The notes beneath the pieces are model-generated. The model was not told the DNA's origin. It did not search any database and saw only the letters and a program-made list of their open reading frames with translations. Both the position numbers and the translations under genes were made by a program. Source: Cyanobacteria bacterium SIG31 (lineage in GTDB: Bacteria > Cyanobacteriota > Vampirovibrionia > Gastranaerophilales > Gastranaerophilaceae). Taken from it: a DNA stretch of 38,651 bases. Of the stretch, positions 26,994 through 32,881 are shown piece after piece. Numbering within the stretch: position 1 is the first letter of the stretch; each line of letters begins with the position of its first letter. Location: the NCBI GenBank assembly GCA_015152465.1, contig SUTX01000019.1, positions 1 to 38,651 on the forward strand. Direction: 5' to 3'.

Positions 26994-27077
26994 AATATAC
27001 TCCTGACGATGAGTAATTGTATACATTATAAAACAAGAAAAAAAATTTTTTGCTTTGTTTGGGTGTGATTTTTTAGG

Positions 27078-27095
27078 ATTGTTAAGAAATGTAAA
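27078..27095 (-). promoter_or_regulatory. HLR1-like box (candidate RpaB site) C
   Basis: Minus strand TTTACATTTCTTAACAAT. It fits two (G/T)TTACA(A/T)(A/T) repeats separated by 2 nt, with one mismatch in the second. It lies 84 nt upstream of the 385-aa gene start and also upstream of the divergent 144-aa gene. Confidence 0.55.
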
Positions 27096-27101
27096 GACGA
27101 G

Positions 27102-27130
27102 TTTTGATAAGGCTGAAATTCAGGTATAAT
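27102..27130 (+). promoter_or_regulatory. Promoter of the 144-aa gene
   Basis: A perfect TATAAT is at 27125-27130. The -35 is weaker: TTTTGA at 27102 gives a 17-nt spacer, while TTGATA at 27104 gives 15 nt. The tandem repeat at 27136 would fall in the 5' untranslated region. Confidence 0.5.
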
Positions 27131-27135
27131 GCCCT

Positions 27136-27165
27136 ATATGATATGATATGATATGATGGGATGGG
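27136..27165 (+). repeat. Pentanucleotide tandem repeat (ATATG x4 plus ATGGG x2)
   Basis: Four exact ATATG units (27136-27155) followed by two ATGGG variants. It starts about 6 nt after a TATAAT box. Short unit arrays like this can change copy number by slippage. Confidence 0.8.
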
Positions 27166-27257
27166 TGAGGAGCAATTTCTCTTTTTTGAAAGACTTTATT
27201 AGAGTACAATACCAATTATCTTAAAAAGTAAGTAAATTTAGAAAGGAGAATTTGATT

Positions 27258-27692
27258 ATGGTTAGGGGGATTAATTTAGTATTAGGTGCTGCTAAAAAAG
27301 TGTTTGGTGGAGCTGCAAAAACAACTAATTTTAAAGGGGTACAAAGATGGATTATATCAAATCCTGTTCCGGGTAGAGTAACAACAACTCCAACTTCTAC
27401 TATTGCTAGATATCAAGAATCTATATTTAAGTGTTTATCTAGAGGCCCAGAACAAACTCAAGTAGGGAATAGAGTCTTTAGCGAAATTATACCAAATAAA
27501 GGTTCAAAGCTTGCTCAAAAAGGTGTCCAAAGAATTTATACAGTAAAAGATGTTTTTAATAAAGCACATGCTGAAAAGTTTGGATTGTCTAAGCATATTC
27601 GTAACAAGGAAGTGTTAGCGGAGGTAAAAATTGGCAATAATATAAAAGAGTTAAATGCAGAACAGCTTAAAAATTTTATTGCCCTAGCATAG
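27258..27692 (+). CDS. Small unknown protein with TTNFKG motif (144 aa)
   Basis: The ATG at 27258 is favoured over a TTG two codons earlier because it sits 9 nt from the AAAGGAG ribosome site. The N-terminus is basic with an amphipathic, weakly hydrophobic segment (INLVLGAAKKVFGGAAK) and then TTNFKGVQ at residues 22-29. The remainder is basic and Gln/Lys-rich. No family is recognised. It stands alone, between a promoter region with a tandem repeat and two downstream hairpins. Confidence 0.7.
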   Translation: MVRGINLVLGAAKKVFGGAAKTTNFKGVQRWIISNPVPGRVTTTPTSTIARYQESIFKCLSRGPEQTQVGNRVFSEIIPNKGSKLAQKGVQRIYTVKDVFNKAHAEKFGLSKHIRNKEVLAEVKIGNNIKELNAEQLKNFIALA

Positions 27693-27720
27693 TAAATCAA
27701 GTTTAATGAGAATCTAAAAA

Positions 27721-27750
27721 TAAAGGAGCGTTTTTTACAACGCTCCTTTA
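27721..27750 (+). terminator. Hairpin terminator
   Basis: TAAAGGAGCG (27721-27730) pairs perfectly with CGCTCCTTTA (27741-27750) around a T-rich loop, 29 nt after the 144-aa gene. Confidence 0.65.
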
Positions 27751-27774
27751 TAGTGCGTAGTTTATAGTTTATAG

Positions 27775-27800
27775 GTCGGGTTTTACCCCGACTTTATTAT
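27775..27800 (+). terminator. Second hairpin terminator
   Basis: GTCGGG (27775-27780) pairs with CCCGAC (27787-27792) and is followed by TTTATTATTTT, a normal intrinsic terminator for the plus strand. Confidence 0.7.
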
Positions 27801-28035
27801 TTTCCTTTAAAAGTTCTCAAATAGGATTTTATATGGATTTGGTAAAATTCTCTTACTTGGATGGGGAAGGTGCCGAAGGTAAATGGGGCGGGTGATGGGA
27901 TTGTCTTGAGTCGCTCGCGTTAAACGTGTCTACGTGTTTTACTTCAAAGAATTTCATTCTTTTCGTAAAAGCACTTCGCACTCTGCTCGCTCCTCGCTCG
28001 AACCCTCAAATGGGTTCTCATCCTCAGGGGCGCAT
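27801..28035. other. Gene-poor intergenic stretch before tRNA-His
   Basis: No convincing gene; an open minus-strand frame here runs across the tRNA and is spurious. Contents: a 23-bp copy of the tRNA-His 3' end (27880-27902), a GAACCC/GGGTTC dyad, and simple sequence rich in CGCTC/GAGCG of a kind often left near tRNA genes. Confidence 0.5.
27880..27902 (-). repeat. Copy of the 3' end of tRNA-His
   Basis: 21 of 23 bases match 28063-28085, the CCA end, acceptor and part of the T-arm of tRNA-His, in the same orientation 183 bp away. The two differences are adjacent (GG to CC on the minus strand) in the acceptor stem. The DNA upstream of it does not fold as a tRNA. Confidence 0.65.
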
Positions 28036-28058
28036 AAAAAAACACTCTTACGAGTGCT
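28036..28058 (-). terminator. tRNA-His terminator
   Basis: On the minus strand GCACTC-GTAA-GAGTGT followed by seven T residues, 9 nt after the tRNA CCA end. Confidence 0.8.
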
Positions 28059-28066
28059 TCTTTAAA

Positions 28067-28143
28067 TGGGGCGCCTGATGGGATTCGAACCCATGCATAT
28101 CGGAACCACAATCCGAGGTCTTGACCACTTGACGACAGGCGCC
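28067..28143 (-). tRNA. tRNA-His (anticodon GTG)
   Basis: Folds as a complete cloverleaf. The acceptor has eight pairs including the encoded extra G-1 opposite C73, the identity mark of tRNA-His. D-stem GTC/GAC, anticodon stem TCGGA/TCCGA with loop TTGTGGT (anticodon GTG), T-stem ATGGG/CCCAT with TTCGAAT loop. The CCA end is encoded. A T-run terminator follows. Confidence 0.96.
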
Positions 28144-28185
28144 ATATTTCCGACAAAATCCAGTATAGCAAATCAATTTTATAAA

Positions 28186-28221
28186 TCAAGAGGGCGGGTT
28201 TTTTAAAACCCGCCCTCTTGA
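28186..28221 (-). terminator. Perfect inverted repeat, rpaB terminator
   Basis: 17-bp perfect arms, 28186-28202 and 28205-28221, with core GAGGGCGGGTTTT. It lies 14 nt after the rpaB stop and can act in both directions. The same GGGCGGG core is used in the hairpin at 34683. Confidence 0.8.
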
Positions 28222-28235
28222 AAATCTTAGAATTT

Positions 28236-29021
28236 CTAGTTTATACGTTGGAACATATATCCTATACCACGAGCTGTTAGAATTAGCTCTGGATTTGTAG
28301 GATCAGCTTCAAGTTTAGAACGTAATCTTGAAATGTGTACGTCAACTACTCTAGTGTCAATCCTGTGATCAGCAGGGTATGACCATACATGTTGTAAGAT
28401 TTCATTTCTAGAATATGCTTGACCTGAATTGTTTACAAGTAGCTCTAGTAAGCTAAATTCCATACCTGTAAGTCTGATTCTTTCATTCTTTCTGAATACT
28501 TGTCTTCTTGCTGTATCAATTTTGATACAACCAGTTGTAATTACATTTTTTGAACCTTTTCCGCTTGTTGCAGCTGTTGCACTTGGGCTGCCAGGAATAA
28601 TTACGTCTTTAGAAATTGTTCTTCTTAATACTGCTTTAACACGAGCTTCAAGTTCTTTTGGGCTGAATGGTTTAATAACATAGTCATCTGCACCAAGTTC
28701 TAAGCCTGTGATTCTTTCTGAAACATCGCCCAAAGCTGTTAATATTATGATAGGTACATCTGACGTACGTCTGATTTCTCTGGTTACTCCATAACCATCC
28801 ATTTTTGGCATCATAACATCTAAAACTACCAAGTCAGGGTTAGTTTTATTAAATACATCTACAGCCTCTTCGCCGTCTTCAGCAACAACAACGTCATATC
28901 CGACCATTTTAAGACGAGTTTCAAGGATTCTTCTGATACTTGCTTCATCATCAGCAACTAAAATCTTTTGACGAGTTTCGCCTTCACTCATCTCTTCTAG
29001 TAATTCTTCATTTTCCGCCAT
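28236..29021 (-). CDS. rpaB: RpaB-type OmpR-family response regulator
   Basis: 261 aa. The receiver domain (about 17-135) has the acidic pair Asp24/Asp25, phospho-acceptor Asp68 in VVLDVMMPKMDGYG, Thr95 and Lys117 in YVIKPFSPKELEARV. After a linker about 25 residues long the winged helix runs from about 165, with LTGMEFSLLELLVNN and DTRVVDVHISRLRSKLE, ending TARGIGYMFQRI. This text is very close to cyanobacterial RpaB, which controls light-stress and photosystem genes through HLR1 sites; here no photosynthesis genes exist. AAAGGTGG is the ribosome site. The partner kinase (Hik33/NblS in cyanobacteria) is not in the window. Three HLR1-like boxes are within 7 kb. Confidence 0.9.
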   Translation of the reverse strand: MAENEELLEEMSEGETRQKILVADDEASIRRILETRLKMVGYDVVVAEDGEEAVDVFNKTNPDLVVLDVMMPKMDGYGVTREIRRTSDVPIIILTALGDVSERITGLELGADDYVIKPFSPKELEARVKAVLRRTISKDVIIPGSPSATAATSGKGSKNVITTGCIKIDTARRQVFRKNERIRLTGMEFSLLELLVNNSGQAYSRNEILQHVWSYPADHRIDTRVVDVHISRLRSKLEADPTNPELILTARGIGYMFQRIN

Positions 29022-29078
29022 GCTACCACCTTTAAATTTATTTTACATTTCTTCTAATTTCTTAATATTAATATATAT

Positions 29079-29107
29079 ATCTTAATAGAAGTTAAAGAAA
29101 TTTGCAA
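29079..29107 (-). promoter_or_regulatory. rpaB promoter
   Basis: On the minus strand TTGCAA (29107-29102), a 17-nt spacer, TAAGAT (29084-29079). The plus strand has TTTACATTTCTT at 29042-29053, half of an HLR1-like element, inside the leader. Confidence 0.5.
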
Positions 29108-29128
29108 GTATTTTTAATAACAACTCTT

Positions 29129-31045
29129 TTAATCAAATTGTAGGTCTATTGGAAAATTTATATATAGTTCTGAGGAACCTATTATATAATCATTTGTGCA
29201 TATTTTTTTAAACTCTGGTCCTTTTTCAGATATTTGGTGCAAACGAACATTTTCAAAATTTCTGCTTGAATCATTAATACTAATATCACTATCTTTAAAA
29301 TCAAAGTAGATTAAATCACTGCCACTATTGCCGATTATACTTATATCCTGAATACCAGTTTTATAACTATGTGTACTGATATCATTTCTTCTTGCTGATA
29401 GATATACTGGCATATCGGGTTTTCCAATATCTTGAGCGAGTTTTTTTGTATATTGTTTTATTAATTTTTTTATAAGTGTATCTAAGTTAGACTGATATTG
29501 AGGTTTTATTTCTATATTATCAAGGATTAGTGAAACTTCTCCTCCAACTTTTGCCAAATAACACATTGTGTTACCAATCGGTATGTCATTATGATAAAAT
29601 TCAAGAGCTTGTATCATTTTTGAAGTTATATAACTAACTGCACTTCTAGCATAGCTTCCATTAGTCTTGGTACAACAACAAGCATCTTCTCCTAAGAAAA
29701 TGGAATGAGTGATATTATCCATATCGACTTTTTGAACCTTTAATACATTCCCGTCCTGAGTTTTTGTTTCAAATTTTAAATTCGGATTGGCTTTGCTCCA
29801 AGCATCATAATTCAGTCCTAAAGCTCCAAATTCTTCTCTTGTTATTTTATTATGGTTTAAATCGTCAAGAACTTCTGGGATTGTTTTACCTTTTTTTGTC
29901 TCTATATTTATAAGTTTTAAAAGTTTGCTGAAGTTTTCTTTAAAATCTCTTCTTGCGTAAAAAAGTTTCATTAAATATTTACTATGTGTAAAATCTAGTG
30001 TTTGTAATAATTCTTCAGAAGCAGGATCAAGTTTATAGAACTCATATAATGTTTTGTTGAGATATCTATTTAATTTCTCTATCCCGTCTTTACTTTTTTG
30101 TGTTAATAGTGGAATTATATTAAGAGCCTCATCGTGCAAGCCATTATTGTCAAGAGCAGAAACGATTAATGCGCTTTCCAAAATATCTTTAGGGTCTTTC
30201 AAAGCCCTTTTAAGTATTGAGTTTCTTATTGAAGAAGCTTTATTTATTTCCTGCTTTATTTTATCAGATTCTGTAGAGTCTGCCTTTTTTAAACTTTGTT
30301 TTAAATTTTTTATATAATGTTCTAGCTCTTTGAACTCGTGTAAATGTTTTGGGTTCGTAATTGCTTTTAAATTGCGTAGTGTATTGAAGCGAATCTCTTT
30401 TAATCCTAGTTCGCTAATGTAATTAACTACATTGTCTCTCTTTTCTTTAAATGAATATATAAAAGCTTGTTCGCCTAGCACTTTGAGTGTTTTATACGTT
30501 GGTATAGGGCTTCTTAGAAGTAATTCATCGACTTCGCGTATAAGTGTTTTTTTCTTGTATGTGTCTAGTAAATGCTTATTTTCTACAGCTTTGTTTCTAA
30601 AATCTAGTATTTCTTCTATAACTTTAAAATCTATCTTTTTTTGTTCATTATTACGTCCTAAGTTTAATAGTGGTAATAAATAACCCAGAGAGATTTTATC
30701 AGATTTAAATCTAGAAACTAAATTATATAAATTATCGATAGCTGGTTTTTTCTCTTGTAAAACTTCTTCTATAGCATCTTTACTACAGATAAAATTTTCT
30801 TCAAAAACTGAAAATATTTTGAAAATTTTATCAATTTCTTCTGTTGGCAAGTTTTTAAAAGGTTGCGCATTTCTAGTTTTGAATTTTTCAAAAGCTTCGT
30901 AAACTTCTGCTTTTAAAACATTCCCCCCCGCTGTTATAGACTTGAAGCTTGGCATAGAAAAAAGTCCTGTTTTTTGGGCAGAATTAATCTTCTTTTTCTT
31001 GTTGGTGTAATATCCGTAATCTGTTATACCTAAAGAAATTTTCAT
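29129..31045 (-). CDS. Large unknown protein with N-terminal MPSFKS motif
   Basis: 638 aa. A basic N-terminus (NKKKK at 15-19) is followed by MPSFKS at 31-36, the same type of motif as in three other unknowns here. Residues about 45-380 are helical and Lys/Glu/Leu-rich, suggesting a solenoid. The last third differs: around residue 455 is EDACCCTKTNGSYARS, followed by YITSKMIQALEFYHNDIPIGN and VGGEVSLILDNIEIKPQ, a compact alpha/beta domain that might be acyltransferase-like, though I cannot name it. No signal peptide. Last gene of a probable operon with the 65-aa and 163-aa unknowns and prmC, 39 nt after prmC. Confidence 0.8.
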   Translation of the reverse strand: MKISLGITDYGYYTNKKKKINSAQKTGLFSMPSFKSITAGGNVLKAEVYEAFEKFKTRNAQPFKNLPTEEIDKIFKIFSVFEENFICSKDAIEEVLQEKKPAIDNLYNLVSRFKSDKISLGYLLPLLNLGRNNEQKKIDFKVIEEILDFRNKAVENKHLLDTYKKKTLIREVDELLLRSPIPTYKTLKVLGEQAFIYSFKEKRDNVVNYISELGLKEIRFNTLRNLKAITNPKHLHEFKELEHYIKNLKQSLKKADSTESDKIKQEINKASSIRNSILKRALKDPKDILESALIVSALDNNGLHDEALNIIPLLTQKSKDGIEKLNRYLNKTLYEFYKLDPASEELLQTLDFTHSKYLMKLFYARRDFKENFSKLLKLINIETKKGKTIPEVLDDLNHNKITREEFGALGLNYDAWSKANPNLKFETKTQDGNVLKVQKVDMDNITHSIFLGEDACCCTKTNGSYARSAVSYITSKMIQALEFYHNDIPIGNTMCYLAKVGGEVSLILDNIEIKPQYQSNLDTLIKKLIKQYTKKLAQDIGKPDMPVYLSARRNDISTHSYKTGIQDISIIGNSGSDLIYFDFKDSDISINDSSRNFENVRLHQISEKGPEFKKICTNDYIIGSSELYINFPIDLQFD

Positions 31046-31084
31046 ACTTTTATTTATAAAACTGCTAAAAAAATAATTTGCTTT

Positions 31085-31912
31085 TTATTTTTTCTTCTGT
31101 CCCCAAATAATTCTATCAATGCCAGCTAAATCTTTTTCAATAAAAATATTTTCAAAATCCTTTTCCATAAGTAATTTAACTTTTTGGGATTCGTTTATAC
31201 CTAATTCAAACATTAGATAGCCCTTTTCTGTTAAAAATTCAGGAGCTTTTTCTATTATTTGTCTGTATATTTTAATACCGTCTTCCCCTGCAAACAATGC
31301 CATTTGTGGTTCGTAAGCCAATTCGGGCTCTAGCACTGTGCCAAAAGGTATATATGGTGGATTTGAAATGATAATGTCAAAAATTTCTCCGTCTCGGATT
31401 TTTTCGAAAAGGTCAGATTTTCTAAAGATGGCTTTATTATTAATACCAAGCTTTGTAACATTATCTAATGCAATACGAAGTGCATCGGAAGAAATATCAA
31501 CTCCCAAAACGGTAGCATTAGTATTTTTTGCTATAGTACATGCTATGCATCCGGAGCCAGTTCCAATGTCTAACACATCCTCAAATTCATTTTCATTAAT
31601 TATATCTATTGCTTTTTGTACAAGGATTTCGGTTTCATCTCTTGGAATTAAAACATCTGATGTTACCTTGAAATATTCCCCCATAAACCAAGCTTGTCCA
31701 ATTATATGCTGTATCGGAATTCGTTTTTCTGCTCGCAGTTTCACTTTTTCTTGAATAAGATTTAATTCCTCGAGGCTAAGTTCTCTGCCTTTGAGTTTGT
31801 CTATTTCTGTATAATTACAAAAATGTTCAAGAAGCATTTTTATCTCATAGTTAGCTTCGTTTTCTTCTATGCCTGCATTAATTAATATTTTACTAAAATT
31901 CTGAATGCTCAT
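31085..31912 (-). CDS. prmC: Release factor glutamine N5-methyltransferase
   Basis: Methylates the GGQ glutamine of peptide-release factors. 275 aa, normal length. The N-terminal helical domain has RIPIQHIIGQAWFMGEYF and the hinge LIPRDETE (88-95). The SAM loop is DIGTGSGC (115-122) and the catalytic NPPYIP motif is at 184-189. prfA, the common partner, is not adjacent; instead prmC lies between unknown genes and overlaps the previous one by 20 nt. Confidence 0.94.
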   Translation of the reverse strand: MSIQNFSKILINAGIEENEANYEIKMLLEHFCNYTEIDKLKGRELSLEELNLIQEKVKLRAEKRIPIQHIIGQAWFMGEYFKVTSDVLIPRDETEILVQKAIDIINENEFEDVLDIGTGSGCIACTIAKNTNATVLGVDISSDALRIALDNVTKLGINNKAIFRKSDLFEKIRDGEIFDIIISNPPYIPFGTVLEPELAYEPQMALFAGEDGIKIYRQIIEKAPEFLTEKGYLMFELGINESQKVKLLMEKDFENIFIEKDLAGIDRIIWGQKKK

Positions 31913-32384
31913 TTAAAATTCTTTCTATCTCATTTCTTAAATCTAGCTTAGATAAGCTTTCTACATCTTTTCTTTCTAATGAGTATCTTTTACACAGTTT
32001 ATCATAATAATATAGTTGTTTCTTTGTAGGTGTTTCTTTAGACATTTTCACTTCTTGTAAAAATTTTCTTTTTTTCTTTTCAAATTCCTTTTGCTTTTCT
32101 ATAAAAGGCCGTTGAGATTCTTTGTATGAATAATATTTTTTGCATTCATAAATATAATCATTCGTATCTTTTAAAAAAGATTCTGTATCAATAAAATCTG
32201 CTAAAAAAGGAAACCTTGATGAGCTGAGTTCTAGGTAATATTTTTCATCTTCAATAAATTTATCTAAAATTTCAGAACAGCTTAAATCTAAATTTTGTTT
32301 GACCAAAGCCCTTATATAATTACAAATACCACTCTTTTGAGTTTTATCAAAATTGTGGTATATGCGAGATTTTATTTGGTACAT
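31893..32384 (-). CDS. Unknown protein with C-terminal KQxxYxxxL helical motif (163 aa)
   Basis: A charged, mostly helical cytoplasmic protein with a Lys/Glu-rich coiled stretch near 105-125. The end, TPTKKQLYYYDKLCKRYSL...SKLDLRNEIERIL, resembles a small helical module seen at the C-termini of some phage-type and DNA-binding proteins (TEKQ..YI..L followed by a SK..A..I..L helix). That comparison is from memory and weak. The gene overlaps prmC by 20 nt and is 32 nt after the 65-aa gene, so it belongs to the same operon. Confidence 0.7.
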   Translation of the reverse strand: MYQIKSRIYHNFDKTQKSGICNYIRALVKQNLDLSCSEILDKFIEDEKYYLELSSSRFPFLADFIDTESFLKDTNDYIYECKKYYSYKESQRPFIEKQKEFEKKKRKFLQEVKMSKETPTKKQLYYYDKLCKRYSLERKDVESLSKLDLRNEIERILNEHSEF

Positions 32385-32416
32385 GTTAACTCCTAGATGC
32401 TTATTGCATGGCTAGT

Positions 32417-32614
32417 TTAACATAGTTTGAATAAGTCGTCCACCGAAAATTTCTTTTTCTGTGCCTCTTGCAGATTTCTAAAGTTCAGCAATTTTTCATA
32501 CATTGGATTTGTCTGATAATTTATATTATCAGAATATTCTTGTATAATATTATTCTTTTGTTCGAGTTCACTATTACTAATAACAGTGAAGCCTCGACTT
32601 CTCTTTTCAGTCAT
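32417..32614 (-). CDS. Small unknown protein (65 aa), first gene of HLR1 module A
   Basis: Has a good ribosome site (AGAGAGG, 6 nt before the ATG) and a promoter-leader region nearly identical to that of the 83-aa gene at 35451, which supports it being real. It is hydrophilic with no signal peptide, ends in a Cys, and contains NPMYEKLLNFRNLQEAQKKK. It is the likely first gene of an operon continuing into the 163-aa gene, prmC and the 638-aa gene. Function unknown. Confidence 0.65.
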   Translation of the reverse strand: MTEKRSRGFTVISNSELEQKNNIIQEYSDNINYQTNPMYEKLLNFRNLQEAQKKKFSVDDLFKLC

Positions 32615-32714
32615 AAATGCCTCTCTTTTTTATATAAATATCTCTTATGTATATATAAAGTATTTATATCTAAAAAAATTGCCTTTTTGTGCTTCTTTTG
32701 TTAAGAATTGTAAC
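32615..32714 (-). promoter_or_regulatory. Regulatory module A: HLR1-like box plus conserved leader
   Basis: At 32697-32714 the minus strand reads GTTACAATTCTTAACAAA, an HLR1-type direct repeat with one mismatch, 82 nt before the 65-aa gene. Downstream come AAAAAGGCAATTTTTT, ACTTTATATATA and TAAGAG, all shared in order with module B at 35703-35796. Confidence 0.6.
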
Positions 32715-32787
32715 ATTTTGGCGTTAAAATTTCAAATTTGTAAATATTTCTAAATATTTTAAAGATTTGTCGAATAAAAATTTTTCT

Positions 32788-32881
32788 TATGATACACTAA
32801 AAATATATGGGTGGGGTAAATGAACAGTTTAAAACCATTTCCCAGTAACTAACAAGTTGCGAAGTAGAAAAGGATAAAGAT
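32788..32881 (+). promoter_or_regulatory. Na/Pi cotransporter promoter and leader
   Basis: A TATGAT -10 candidate at 32788-32793 lacks a good -35 at normal spacing (TTGTCG at 32767 is 15 nt away). The roughly 80-nt leader has two overlapping mini-ORFs of 13 and 10 codons (ATG at 32807 and 32820) before the true ribosome site AAAGGA. No known riboswitch is recognised. Confidence 0.35.

Noticed and set aside
27944..28189. 81-aa minus-strand open frame
   Set aside because: It runs straight across tRNA-His and its terminator; low-complexity Arg/Ser text and no ribosome site.
29042..29059. Possible RpaB self-regulation site in the rpaB leader (TTTACATTTCTTCTAATT)
   Set aside because: Only the first half-repeat matches; the second has three mismatches.
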